A DNA stretch of 64,000 nucleotides, from positions 39,931,912-39,995,911 of the forward strand of contig OX579636.1 in the NCBI GenBank assembly GCA_951230915.1. Direction: 5' to 3'. Positions 47,494-60,329 of this stretch are shown here, one piece after another (within the stretch, counting starts at the first letter, position 1; each line of letters opens with the position of its first letter). Position numbers and translations under genes: made by a program. The notes beneath the pieces are model-generated. The model was not told where the DNA came from and did not search any database. It saw nothing but the letters and a program-made list of their open reading frames with translations. This DNA is from Antitrichia curtipendula. Taxonomy: Eukaryota; Streptophyta; Bryopsida; Hypnales; Leucodontaceae.

Positions 47494-47560
47494 GAAGTGA
47501 CATTACAGAAGGAGATATTAGAGTACTGCACTAAGGAAGTGACATTAAAGAATGTCATAT
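47494..47560 (+). repeat. Short minisatellite 5' of ZnF-UBP copy 3
   Basis: Only two to three units (gaggaagtgacattacagaa, aaggaagtgacattaaagaa). The open frame continues in phase into the ATG at 47,656 (LLLQLMATESDTL), as in copy 1. Confidence 0.75.
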
Positions 47561-47655
47561 TAGAGAAGGGGATACTGAAGAGGATTTTCCCACATTTCAG
47601 ACAATTCAGAGCCAGCAAATTTCCTGTGTCGTTGCGCAGATTGCTGCTGCAGCTC

Positions 47656-48310
47656 ATGGCGACTGAATCAGACACCCTAGTAAGCTGCGCACTTTCTTAA
47701 TCCCTGATCTTTCCATTCTCCATGCGTGCCTTGAATCACAAGAGCTTGAAATTTGGAGCACATTTCATAATTAGGATTTCTTGTCACCGACCTGGTTTCG
47801 TTTCCTGTCATGGAGCCGATCATGCGACTGAAATCTGCACATTGTGTCAAATCGATGCGCTTTCTATGTGAAGACGATTTCTTACGTTTCTAGTTTTAGT
47901 ATTTTCACTTGTGAGGAACTTGTGAGGAACTTGGACGACGTGCCTTTGAATCATATCGGCCTGAAAATTTTGGATTTCGTTTCGTAATTAGTTTTTTTTT
48001 TCACCGACCTCGTTTACTGTCCTGTCGTGGAGCCGATCATGCGACTGAAATTTGCACATTGTGTCAAATCGATTCGCTTTCTATGTGAAGACGATTTCCT
48101 TATCTTTTTCGTTTTCGTTTTTCCTTGTGACGGAGCTGGGATTGTACTGTACTGTCAGGGCGGGGAATTGGGATACGATTTCGTGGGGGCAGGGATCGGG
48201 ATGGGGTGGAGACTTACACAGGATACCTTCATCTTCGTCACCTGAGTGCCGACACTCAAATCTACAAGCACAAGTGGTCGCAGGAACAAGATACATATGC
48301 ATGCAGTGAG
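47656..48310 (+). pseudogene. ZnF-UBP gene copy 3, 3'-truncated
   Basis: Exon 1 (47,656-47,679, MATESDTL) with donor GTAAGC is intact. Intron 1 contains a duplicated ~85-bp phrase (tgtcatggagccgatcatgc at about 47,805 and, slightly changed, 48,022). Exon 2 begins at 48,159 but has extra bases in its G-rich part that shift the frame and lose the GWVEAYTEC segment. No exon 3 or 4 follows; from about 48,310 the sequence is unrelated. Confidence 0.65.
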
Positions 48311-49190
48311 TGTGTGTCGTCTTCCATGACTCACATTTGGGATTTAGATATCAAGATCCCTAAATTATGCATCACCAGACAAAAATAAGGCGTGAGAGAA
48401 AATTCCTAATGCATCAGAGTGAGACAAGCTGGGTTGAACATTCCAAGGCATTCAGACGCGAATCCAGATCGTAATCTTCAATTCATAATACCGACAGGCA
48501 CTTTTGGGGAAGTGATTTCAACAAGTCACAGGCGGGGCTGCGGCATATGCAACTGAAATTCAGGCAAGTAAGTGCATTCAATTTTGCGGCCCGCGTCGCA
48601 GAAAAATCACAACGTGACATATGACTGAGGACTCCAATCAGGAACCCTAAGCTCAATTTAACCCACAGACGCTTCAAACATCAACAACAGTTCTTCCTAA
48701 ATACACTGGCATAAGCTAGTGGTTACATTCATCAAGTGGTTAAGCTCCGGGCAGTCCAGCTTGCGAGCCAAAGCTAGTCTGTGATGCAATGGAAACTTGT
48801 TTGATCAGTAGTCAATGTTGGAGTCATTAATGGCTAGTGGAGAGATAGGGTCATCATTCTCTAAGAGGATCCAAGCCCGTCAAGGACTTGAGAAGCGATA
48901 TGCTCAGTTCAGGCTTTTAAGATCTGGAGGATCCGATCGAATTCAAGTAGAGAATGAGGTGCTTGAGAGCGCGCCATGCCCTGGACGTCGTCCTTTACTC
49001 CTGATTTCGGATACCAAGGAAAATGATTTCGCTGATGTTTTTGTACGATTTGCACCATGGATGCCTCCACCTGGCAAGCTTGCAGCACAAGCGAACGTAA
49101 CTAGGTCTACACCTACAATCATCCAATTAAGCTTAGCATTGGAATGAACTTTTCATGTTTTGGACATATGGATTGTAAAAACCTTGGATG
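48311..49190 (+). other. Unit-3-specific segment with a 110-codon frame
   Basis: Has no counterpart in the other units and replaces the 3' exons of ZnF-UBP copy 3. An open frame at 48,815-49,147 (MLESLMASGEIGSSF near the start, FAPWMPPPGKLAAQA near the end) is codon-like in composition, but I recognise no family. Could be a captured gene fragment or chance. The 500 bp before it show nothing. Confidence 0.3.
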
Positions 49191-50295
49191 ATTTAGTAAA
49201 TGGTATTGCCTGTGGACGTTTCAGCAATGACTTTATACTCAACTTCAACATCAACTAGGCACAAATTAGTCTAAATAGGAAGACACAGGGTGCATTCGAA
49301 GGTGATCATGTGTGGAAGAAATCAATTTTGTCCTTGCCCTGAATGATGAAGTTTCAGGCGCTGGTGTAAACTGAAGGTGAGACACACAATGATATTTCAC
49401 ACTATTTTCCTCAGAAATCGTTGCTGTTCTGTTGTCGGAAAGCAAGCCCTCGCTCATCCAATGCAGAATCCAGAATGCTCTAGTTTCATCAGCTCTTGTT
49501 TATATAGTACTCCGTCGTTCTACCATGACACAAAATTCATTGTTAAAAATGCTCCGCTTTCGTCATAGGCACCCTTGATTGGCACGAAGGGTTGCAATTG
49601 GTATAAAAACTGAAGAGCGAGCACGTCTCACAATCGCGGTGCACATTCAAGCACTGGCTACGCCATCGATTGGACTCATATCAAACATCTGTTAATATTA
49701 ACAGAGTCCATGACAACCTGCTTACCATGATGAAATTCTCCTCGGTCCCTGTTTCCACTCGATTGCTGGCATCTGAATTTCACATTGCGGGCATCCTGGA
49801 GGAGCGCAAACCCCAGAACTTGACATTCTAACTTGCTCAAATAACAGAAGACGGGAACGAAGCAGATAACTCATTGACTCATGCTTCAAAGCAAAGAAGT
49901 TCGAGCAATTTTCTGTGAGTGAGAAGGATCTCTCTCTGCCATTTGTCTGCTGACGTTTGTTGCTGCTGCTGCTGCGAGTTCCACGCAGAACTTCTAGTTG
50001 CTGATGATTTCGTTCAGAACTGTCAAAACATAAGTGATTAGGGGTGCAATTGATGATCTTGAGCTCTTGCTCAGTCTCATAAGGGAGTGTACTAACAGTA
50101 AAAAAGGGATGTCAACACAGTTTCCGAGTTCACCTAATCCACCCCCATTTTCCTCATCAACGTTGTGAATATGTGGACATGGGGACAGAAAAATTGTTCG
50201 GTGCAACGGTGCAAAAACGACATCCGAATTTAACCCAAAATGGGGAAGAAAAAAGTCCTCTTCCGATCTTCAGCAGCCAGTCCGAAGTGTTCAAC
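49191..50295. other. Conserved block between ZnF-UBP and B3 (unit 4)
   Basis: Homologous to 41,400-42,334, with scattered indels and a short tgctgctgctgctgc run at 49,960-49,974. The donor-like GTAAGC on the minus strand near 49,723 is conserved with unit 3. Confidence 0.45.
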
Positions 50296-51597
50296 TCAGG
50301 TGCGAAGTGTCTGTGGAATCCTGAACCCACACTGACAGGTCTGGAAAATTTCTCGAACCACGAAGTAAGAATCAGCCATCAGTGAAAACTGAAGCTCTTG
50401 CCCTTCCTTCAAGTCATTCTCGCGCACAAATCGGCTCCATTCAGCAGGACTGAAGTAGACCTGGACGAGGTTTCGCGACCTGCGATGACAAGTTATAACG
50501 TAATTTCGCGAACTTTCATGGATCCCTTGCAGTTTGACAGAATCGTGAACGCGGTCGCCATGGTTTCTTATGAAGTGCGCTGGAAATTCCTGCATGCATA
50601 AAGAAAAAGACCGCAGATTCAAACCATGGCTTGAAATTTTAAAGGAATGGAAATTGTAAGATTGAAAGGTAATGTGAATGCTTCATTTGGAGTAAACAAT
50701 CTTGAAATCGAGGTTGTTCTAGAGCACAGTCGATGAAACTCACAAATTGTCCCGGTTTAAATTTCCCAGTAGGTTGTCCGATGTTTGAGGCCACCAATCG
50801 TTTGGAGAAGCGAGGCATGCTGGGATTTCCGGTATGGTGAAATGGTGCAGGATTCAACTCCCTAATATAATCCCATGTGAACACGTGATGGTGCTCATCC
50901 TGCTGCTGGTGCACTGGAGCAGCGAGACGGGATGGATTGCTGGTGTTTTCTTCTTCAAATTCTGAGTCAGAAGAATCATTTCCTTCTTCTTCATCTTCGT
51001 CTTCGTCAGACTGACGTTCTCCCTTGTCTGGAAAGTATGGAGACGCGTTGGGTCCACGAAAGAGGTGAACTTCAAACTCGGATCTTGCGTCCTCCCTCAG
51101 GACAAAAATCACATAATCTCCCCTCTCGAGACGATTGTCAGCAACGAAAGTAGGCCATCCACCCACGATCTGAAGTTTTAATGTCGCAGCCACAAAGACT
51201 CGCACGCGCCATGACGTTGAGGATCTCCCAGTCGAGGTCTGAACTCGAAGGGTAAGAAATTCTTCCATCTTGTCACCGTTCTCTTCCACAAATTGTATAG
51301 GCAGTGTCTACATACAAGAAACCAAAAAAAAATGAGCACCGATGCAAGCTAAGGTATTTCAATAGCACCATAAAATTACAAATCGGAAATGATATTCAAG
51401 TGCAACAGGGATTGTGTACAGGAACGTACCAATTTCGCAGTTTGTCTGACTCTGGGATACTGAAGTGCTGTCTTTGGTAGTCTCTTCATGAAGTGGATGC
51501 GTCCTGAGCGCTGCATCTGTGCAAGAACATCAGGCATGTTGACGACGTGCCGTCGACGATTTGGAGTCCTCACATCCGGATCTGTCTCGCGGTTCAT
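50296..51597 (-). CDS. B3-domain protein, copy C (intact, two B3 domains)
   Basis: Exon 1 is 51,597-51,430, exon 2 51,307-50,744, exon 3 50,589-50,296; phase-0 introns with donors GTACG and GTGAGT and acceptors TGTAG and GCAG. The model codes for 341 residues, start MNRETDPDVRT. B3 domain 1 spans about residues 30-135 across exons 1 and 2 (FMKRLPKTALQYP, SWRVRVFVAATLKLQ, GDYVIFVLREDARSEFEVHL). An acidic linker (DEDEDEEEGNDSSDSEFEEE) and a His/Gln patch (HQQQDEHHHVF) follow. B3 domain 2 fills exon 3 (EFPAHFIRNHGDRVHD, VQVYFSPAEWSRFVREND, LQFSLMADSYFVV). This is the layout of plant REM-type B3 factors, which bind DNA in the nucleus. The best candidate for a working B3 gene in the window. Confidence 0.85.
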
Positions 51598-51679
51598 TTT
51601 TGCAGATGGCAATGCACGTGCAAATCACAGTCTCACAACCAGAGCTGTGGCAAGCTTGGCTGCACAGCAGAAGACATGA

Positions 51680-53050
51680 ATTTGAAGCTCTTTCAGTGTA
51701 ATTGCACTTTTGCTGAAGTTAGTCAAGAATTGGAAGTGAGAGCTTTACCACATTATTATCTATGTAAGTCAAGAGAATCCAAATATTACCAAATAGAATA
51801 CTTTGAATAGTGAATTTTTTCAATTTTCTAAAGTTCAAGTGACTCTAAGGAATCAGATAAAAATGTAGCCTAGAAGAAAATTGAAATATGACAGCAAGTA
51901 AAAAAAAATCTATATGAGTCACAACACAAACCGGAATTTTGGATGCAACGAAAGGTTTCTCCTGTTCAATAGCAAGGCATAGATAATACATGTATGGAAA
52001 GTGAAATGTATTAGTTGCGAACAAACTTACCGAAAGTAAAAAAGATGTTGGCATAGTTTAGGTTCTAAAAGCGTCTCCATTTTATAACATTCACTATTCT
52101 AAGAATCTAGCATGCGCTTTTGTTTTCATAAACCCGTTGAAAATTAGAAATTGTTTAGCATCTTCTACTATAATAAAAGACCCATGACCAAATGCATCCA
52201 TATGACTCGTTGTATTACATCTAGAGCACACAATAGCAAAAGATCTTAATAAAATCATAAAATAAGAAACTACAATCACAAGAGCATAGGAGTTAGTTCT
52301 CACCTACAATAAAATTGGCTTCTAATTCTCCCCTTGCTTGTTGGCGCAACTCCACTACGTGGAACAGTTTAACCCTACGGTTTTGTTGTTTCAAGCACAA
52401 AGAGTGGTAGAATTCTAACTTGTAATGTACTCCTATACTATTCCAATGGAAACCACAAGCGGACACTTCGACAGCAAAAGGCAAATAAAGGATTTGAAGC
52501 AACAACTATAGGTAAAATCGGTTGAGACAAGTGGACAATAATGCAATTGAAACAAGAAGACAAGGGTTTTATGCACAAGAAGTTGTAGAATAGTAGAAGG
52601 CTCACCTTACCTGTCGCCGCGACTCGTCGGCGCTACTCTAATGCGTGGAACAGCATACGGTTTCCTTGTTTTGTGCACAAGCAGTTGTAGAAGGCTCTAT
52701 CACCTTGTTGGCGCTATTCTAATGCATTAAACACTCTAACAACCTACGATTTCCTTGTTTCATGCACAAAGAGAGGTCAAAGCCGCACTGTGTAACACAC
52801 TCTTACACTATTCCAATAGAAAACCTTAAGCTGACACTGAACAACAAAAGCGGAGTTAAAGATACAAAGAGAAGCTAAGAATTTGAAACAAAAGGAGATG
52901 AAATCGACTTAAGGCAATCCAAATGACAAAGAGAACAATGCACAACATAAAATGAACTGAAGGTTGCGATGCGAATGGAGTAGAAGCGGGTTGAGACAAG
53001 GAAATAAGGACCGAAAGTGACCGGACATGAAGAAAGGTCACGTGAAGACA
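51680..53050. other. Conserved block upstream of B3 copy C
   Basis: Near-identical in order to 1,040-2,450, with the tgttggcgctactctaatgc repeats near 52,330-52,740. Probably promoter and leader of copy C. No gene seen. Confidence 0.5.
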
Positions 53051-54290
53051 TTCACTAACATACTAATTTTCCGCATAGTATCTATTCCAAAATTTCCTTT
53101 GAAGAAGCTATTTCATTTTCTTGTATCAATTAATTGAATTGACCATTTTGACCCATTCAATCTTTAAAAATCATTTCCCTTGACTACAATTTGTAAACAA
53201 TAGAATTTAGTATAGTAGTAAATATTATTTTATTTTAATTAACTTAATATTTTAATTTAATATATAAAAAAATAAAAAAAATATTATTGTGATTATTAAA
53301 ATTTCATTATTCAAATTGAACCGCTTAAAATTTAAAAGTACAATCTTGAAATTTTTCAATTTATCAATTTATTAATTATAATTTTATAAATTATATTTTT
53401 TTTAGATTTTAAAAATTTTAATCTTCAACATTACAATTTATTAATTCATCAAAATTATCAACAATGAGAGCAGTAGAGTCTTAATGTAGCAATAATACTA
53501 ACCCCTTTATATATGCAAAACATGCACTATTGTATTTTTGTGGTGTTATCACATTTGCAATGATTCTTAGTATTAATAATATCTTAGTCAAATGTAAAAT
53601 TAAATATTTTGCTAAAAGATAATATTCCATTTTAACCCCTAAAATACTAATCGGAGACCAAATTGGGTATTTTGAAAACTAAGGGAGGTTTTATTGACAT
53701 CTTTATATGAAATTTTTGCATAAATTCTCTTAGAATGAATGTTAATCATCCTAATTTAAATAAATACCTTTATTTCACATCATTTTGATAAAAATTACAA
53801 AAATTATATATAATTTTTTTAAATTTTACATCAAAGCATAAAACTAAAGTTATATCCTAATAAATATTTATTTATCTATTAAAGGATTCAAATTAATATT
53901 GACACCAAAACATTGTAACCATTTAATGTTGAATAATGAAATGAAAGTTATGTAGAGTTTTATTCTGTGGACAATTAATTTAGAAATACCCTAAGCAAGT
54001 CACCTTTAAAATTAAATTTTAAAATTTTAAAAATACAAAAATATAGTATATATGTTGCTTATAAGAAGATTTGCACCACTAGGATTTTTAATTCTTAATT
54101 TCTTCTCAAAGTTATTAGTGATTAAAAAAAATTCTATCATCAAGTATCAAATTCTACTTTCTAATAATTTAAAAGATGAAAATCAAAGTTTTGGGTTATA
54201 TTTTTTCATGCATTTACAAATAACTTTCTAAGATATTGACAATCTTTTCAAAAAAAATTAAAATACCCCCATCTTTTGTAAAATACATAA

Positions 54291-54353
<63 letters not shown>

Positions 54354-57300
54354 TACAATTCCATATATGAATATGAAACAGATATGGATACAAATACAAG
54401 TGTGGATGTGAATGCAAATTTATAAATCCATATTGTTTTCAAATGAATATTATAAAAATTTGTATATTAAATTCTATAATTTATAGATATGAGAGATTAT
54501 AAAAAAAAATTAGCTTAGAATTTTTTAACCACTAGCCTAAATTAGAAACATGGCCTTTATAAAATATTATCAAAAATATATTGCATAGTGGTGTGTTTGC
54601 TATGAGTGATGTATTGAATGACTATCCACTCAAATATACCATTAAGGTACTTATAATAATAAACAATGCAACAATTTTCAATAATGAAATTATGCATTTT
54701 CAATTTGTAGTTTACAACCATATGTATCAAAACTTTACTTTTGATACACATTTGGTATTTTGAAAATTATATATTTTAAGCTAGATAGTTTTTTTGAAAC
54801 CAAATTAAATTACAACATCAAATGTAACTGGATGCCAAAGATTTATGAATGGCAAGTGGTTAAGGATTTAATTTTTGCATCAAAATACCAAATATTTAAA
54901 GAATACATTTGTGAACATGTGATTTTTTGTGAAATTTCTATAAGATCTTATAATTAATTACATTTATTTTATTTTACACTTGAAAAAAAAAATACTAAGT
55001 TTTATAATTTTTGGCAATTATCTTGGGTCTACAATCCAAAGGAAGTTCAAAGATAAACATGTGGAAAAAATTGAGTATATGCATATTTAAATGTCAACTT
55101 GAAATTTGATGATTTTGTTGAAAATAAATAGACCAACTTTTTTTACAATACAATAGCAATTCAGGGTCTCAAAAGTGGTCCAGGAAAGGCACTCAATGTG
55201 AAGTAAGTTTCCTAGTTTTGTAAAAGGGTATTATAAAGGTTATTGAATTGGAAGATATGATATAAGATGTATATTCTAAATATATTCCTAATTATTCTTT
55301 ATATTAAAATTTTAAGGATTATTTTGGAACTACTTCGCTTTATAAGTAGCTCATAGTTTATATTTTTGAACAAAATGTACACTTTAGTTTCTCTCACCTA
55401 ATTTACAAGATTTTTGCACTTTGTTTTTCTTTAGAAAAAAGGTTGACTTATGGAGAGTGAAGTGGAGATGTATTTGAAAATCCAACTAAACATATAGATA
55501 AGAAGCATTGTTGTTTGGCATTTACAAATATATGAAAAAATCCATTGTCTATCAAAATTGGTCAAATTGGTCAAATTGTACATTATTATATATCTTTGTA
55601 TGAGTATATTTATTAGCCTATTTTCATCAAATTGGTCAAATAAAAATATTGTATATATAGGGGGATTCCAATATTATTCTAGGAGAGTGGAGAATTTATT
55701 AAGATGAAACATTCTTTAGAAGCACTAAGCTCATAATTTAGAATATAGACATTAGAGCACTTAATTAATTAGGAGTTTATAAGATAATTGAGGAGATAAT
55801 AGGGAGAGTCCCTATTGCACAAAGATATTCTTCTATATTCTTCAAGACTACAAAAACCACACTTGTATTAATTAGATGATATTCAGTTAGTTTTTAAGGG
55901 CTGTGAATTCTCCTGAGTTTTCGCTTGTGGGAACTCGACCACAAGAACATGTTGATGTGGTAAAGCAATTGCCTCATCAAATAATTTTTTAATTTATAAA
56001 ATTGATTTAAAAAAACAAAAACAAAAATAAACATATATATGTATATTAAAATTAATTTTAAAATTTTAAAATTAAATTTTTTGACTAGCACTAGTTGGTT
56101 CATAGCATTAGGAATGGGCCTAAAACAGCCCTCTAATGCCCCTAAAAAACATCTAATGAACCAATCAAGAAGTGCAATGGATCAATAATGTTGTAATTAT
56201 CCAGTTTCAAAAATTGGAATGTAACCACATCATCAACCTTGATGAGTTTGATGCAGTCAAAATACAACTTTGTAACCATTGTCAAATTTCATTGATTTTG
56301 AAAAACTTATAATTTAGGATTTGGGGTGAGTAAAACAACTTCATTGAGTTTCAAGAACTTTACGCATGATGTGGCTTTTTGCGCCTAAGTTGACATATAT
56401 AAAGTTGTTTTACAAAGTTGGGCACAGGAAGAACCTAGTCATCCTTTAATCAATACTCCCTTTAACATTAACCCACATGAATTAGGACGTTGAGGCTAGA
56501 AATTGGTTAATGGATGACTTTTAAAATTAATATAGAAATAAAAATGCATCTATTTGTCCAAAAATTGAATCACTTTTGGCAAAGTCTCTTGATGATAGGT
56601 ATTACACTCTTTTCAAGGTTAGCCTTCAAAAGTATGTAGGGATTAAAAACATCCTTTGGATGATTGAAAATTGAACTACATTATAGATGAAAAATATTTT
56701 TCATCCATTTTATTTACTAGTCAAGGAAAAAAATTCTTATTGACAAGGAGCCTCATAAAAATGTTCTAGAAGAATTTCATTCGAATCAAAGTATTGAATT
56801 GGTGATGAAAACGGTGGCCAAAATGATAGAGGACCTTAGATGTAGTTTTAGAAGCTATATACAATTTTTTGACTACGGCAAACCCTTTCTTGAATGTGAA
56901 AATTATTTTTAAAAGTTTGTTATTGAGTGAATTGTGCAATATTGACAATTAGATTGTCAATTTTGCTACTTAAATCAAGGAAGAAGTGCCAAGCCATAGA
57001 ATTGAAAGCACGGCCAAATTTTCAGATTTTTGACATGATTTTCTTTGTTGAAGTTGGTAGAGTTATTATAAAGCATGGTCATTGCTATGACATTTGTGTA
57101 TGCACATGAACAAAAAAATTATAATCAAGTCAAGCATCTATCCCAAAGTTGTCTACTAGGATACATTGTAGTCAATTTGATGTACAATAACAATTATGCT
57201 ACCATTTTTCCAAATTCATGTCCTCTCTTACTACCAGCCTCCTTGCCTTCCATTTCCAACTACAACTTTCACAAATAAATTGCAATAGTTTTTGACACCC

Positions 57301-58230
57301 ACAACCATAAGGCAAATGTCTTCACTTCGCTCACGGCTGTAGGCCCGTTTGTGTGGGTTAATAGTAGAAAGCGATTCTCAATTATGATAGAGGCACCCAT
57401 TCCCAATCAAGGTCCTATATCCAACCTGTAGAGTGCAACCATTTCCAACCAAGGCTGAAACAAATTTTGATCCAAAGCTTGGAATGTGTCTTTAATTCTT
57501 TTCAAGGTTAAGATTAATAAGGTCATGATGCACATCCCAAAGTGGTGAGCAAAAAAGTAGGAAGTCGTAAGCGGGAAAGTAGTTCCTGAATGATTGGAAT
57601 TGGAAAACTCTATACATTAGATCCCACATTAGATATAGGTTCAAACCAACGATTGGCTTCCAAAATTCATAGTAATTTCAATTTAAGGCATAAAATTACC
57701 AAAAAATTTGCAATCATCATGAAATCTCTTTTTCTACATGACAAAAAAATTACATTGCCTTATATGGCTCTAGAGTAGGGAGGGAATTGCTTAAGTGATT
57801 GGCTATGGGTGGTTCTACCGTAGCCAAGTCCTTTCTCTCTATAGTACTGAAGTAAGGAAGTGATATTAGAGAAGTAGATATTGGAGTAGGCCAAATTTTG
57901 AGATTCTTGACATGATTTCTTTTGTTGAAGTTGGAAGGGCTATTTTATAGCATAATCACTGTAATGACCTTTGTGTGCACAAGAGCAAAGCTTTATTCAA
58001 TCATTGCAAGCATCCATAAGAAAGTTGTCTCTGTAGGGTACGTTGTAGTTAATATCAAATCTATCACTGTTTTGCCTAATTCATATCCTCTCTTACTGCC
58101 AACCCTTTCACCTTCTATTTAAACCCAAAATCCAAAGAAATTGCAATAGATTTCAACATCCACGGCCATGGGACAAATGTCATTACTTTGCCCATGGCTA
58201 TAGGATTGTCCGTCTGAATCAAGAGTAGAA
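53051..58230. other. AT-rich unit spacer (unit 4)
   Basis: No gene. Collinear with 2,450-9,270 but without the TTAA element (empty site at 56,970). A (TA)n tract lies at 54,293-54,350. Confidence 0.5.
54293..54350. repeat. (TA)n microsatellite
   Basis: About 29 TA dinucleotides in a row, at a position different from the TA tract of unit 1. Confidence 0.95.
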
Positions 58231-58274
58231 GGCGAGTCCAAATTAGCAAGTCCTTTCTCTACAAAGTCCTACAC

Positions 58275-58500
58275 TAAGGAAGTGATATTAGAGAAGGAGA
58301 TATTAGAATATTGTATTGAGGAAGTGATATTACAGTGGGAGATATTAGAGGACTGCTCTGAGGAAGTGATTTTACAGAAGGAGATATTAGAGCACTGCAC
58401 TGACGAAGTGACATTTGAGTACCGGTACTGCACTGACGAAGTGACATTAGAGTACCGGTACTGCACTGAGAAAGTGATATTAAAGAATGTCATATTAGAG
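58275..58500 (+). repeat. Minisatellite 5' of the intact ZnF-UBP gene
   Basis: About seven units of 27-36 bp (gaggaagtgatattagagaa, gacgaagtgacattagagta), open on the plus strand (EEVILEKEILEYC, DEVTLEYRYC). The open frame runs from 58,282 to 58,617; a length change at about 58,515-58,530 puts it out of phase with the ATG at 58,590 in this copy. Confidence 0.85.
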
Positions 58501-58589
58501 AAGGAGATTCTGAAGAGATTTTGGCACACTTCAGGCAATTCAGAGCCAGCAAATTTCCCGCGTCGTTGCGCAGATTGCTGCTGCAGCTC

Positions 58590-60314
58590 ATGGGGACTGT
58601 TTCAGACACCCTGGTGAGCTCCGCACTTTCTTAATCCCTGGCCTTTCTATTCTCCGTGCGTGCCTTGAGTCACATGAACTTGAAATTTGGAGCACATCTC
58701 ATAATTAGGGTTTCTTGTCACCGACCTGGTTTCGTTTCCTGTCATGGAGCCGATTATGCGACTGAAACGTAACCAGGACGTGCCCTTTGAATTATATCGG
58801 CCTGAAAAATTTGGAGTTCATTTCGTAATTAGGTTTTTGTTTCACCGACCTGGTTTACTTTCCTCATGGAACCCAGCATGCGACTGAAATTTGCAGATTG
58901 TGTCAAATCGATTCGCTTTCTATGTGAAGATGATTCCTTATTTTTTGTAATTTTCGTTTTTTCCTTGTGACGGAGCTGGGATTGTACTGTACTGTCAGGG
59001 CGGGGAATTGGGATACGATTTCGTGGGGGAGGGATCAGGATGGGTGGAGGCTTACACAGAGTGCCTTCATCTTCATCACCTGAATGCCGACACACAAAAC
59101 TTACCACAATTTGATACATTGTGTAAAACGTAAGCTTTCTTTTGCTTGAGACCAAGCAGGTGATTCTTTATAGCTGAAAGAACGAAGAAGACCAATTGGA
59201 CTTCATGTTGATTCTTGTTGTTTGTAGTATCTTTGTGTAGGTCATGTTGATTCTTTTGTCCAATTTCAATTACGTTTGACTAACACCAGACGATGTTCTT
59301 GATGGATTCTGCTAAATAATTTGAAATGTATCCGTATCTGAATTATACTGTTTGCAGTCTGAATGGATCGTCTTAGAACCATGAATCTTTGGTCCTTTAG
59401 GGTTTAGGGTTCAGTTAAGTTGTGACTAGTTTCGTTAGGAATATTGGGAGTGGCACTTGTTTTTGTCTGGAACCATCCTCGAAGGGTGTACTTGGAACTT
59501 ACACATGGCAGCACATGACTTGAGATTATCTTCATATAAGCCATTCACAATTGAAACATGTTCGCAGCATTTGAAGGTTTCCAGGATTGTTTTTTCTCAC
59601 TTGGCAGGTACCGCGGCGTGATCTTTTTGCAGGTGCAAGGATCCCAATGAAAACTGGTTGTGTTTGAGCTGTCAAGAGGTTTACTGTGGTCGTTACATCA
59701 ACGGACACATGCTTGCACATTCCAAAGACGCCAGCCATCCTCTAGCTGCGGGGTTCCGGTACTTTCTCACTCTAACTCCAGTTTTGGCAAGTGTTCTATG
59801 GGTTGGGTAGGTGTTGCCTAGAAATTCACCAAGGGAGAGGGATAAAACTGTGCGCGTCTTGGAAAGCATTTTAACATATGTAGGAATTTGCTTTGGGGAC
59901 TTTTGTAAAGACTCCATTTTTGTCAAAGGTTAGTGCTCATAGATATTGAATCAAGTATGCTTAAACCACTTGCTAATTGAAGGCCAACAAAGTTTATGAA
60001 TAGATGAGTTGTTGTCGATAACTGGGTTAAGCTTACTCGGAATCAGGTCCTTAACGATTTTAGTAATCCTCTACCCTCGAGCTCTTAAACTGAAAGATGT
60101 GCTGTTTTGACTGTCTTCTGAGACAAGATATGCTGGTTTGAACTGCAGAGACTTGTCGGTGTGGTGTTTTGAATGTGAACACTATCTGGATGCTCAGGTG
60201 ATTCTGCAACTACGACCTATTTTCGAATCTCTTCATCTTATGAAATTTGGAGAGCCTGCACCTTTGCGGACTGAGTTGAAAAGTGGCGAACCTGTAGTTT
60301 TAGAGCTTTCATGA
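58590..60314 (+). CDS. ZnF-UBP domain protein (HDAC6-type ubiquitin-binding finger), complete copy
   Basis: Exons 58,590-58,613, 58,999-59,129, 59,633-59,758 and 60,149-60,314 give a 148-residue protein. The phases agree, all borders are GT/AG, and the stop is TGA. The finger is complete: ECLHLHHL, CKTCKDPNENWLCLSC, VYCGRYINGHMLAH, HPLAAGF, then WCFECEHYLDAQVI and MKFGEP. This is the ZnF-UBP fold known from HDAC6, BRAP2 and several deubiquitinases, which binds the free C-terminal GlyGly of ubiquitin. The protein has no deacetylase or protease domain, so it is a stand-alone finger, as found in plants. Exon 1 is only eight codons (MGTVSDTL), and its start or splice choice is the weakest part of the model; the other copies read MATESDTL. 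A likely functional gene, the parent type of the three broken copies. Confidence 0.8.
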
Positions 60315-60329
60315 CGAAATATTGCTCTC

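Noticed and set aside
54214..54417. Frame rich in Tyr-Ile on the minus strand
   Set aside because: It is the translation of the (TA)n microsatellite.
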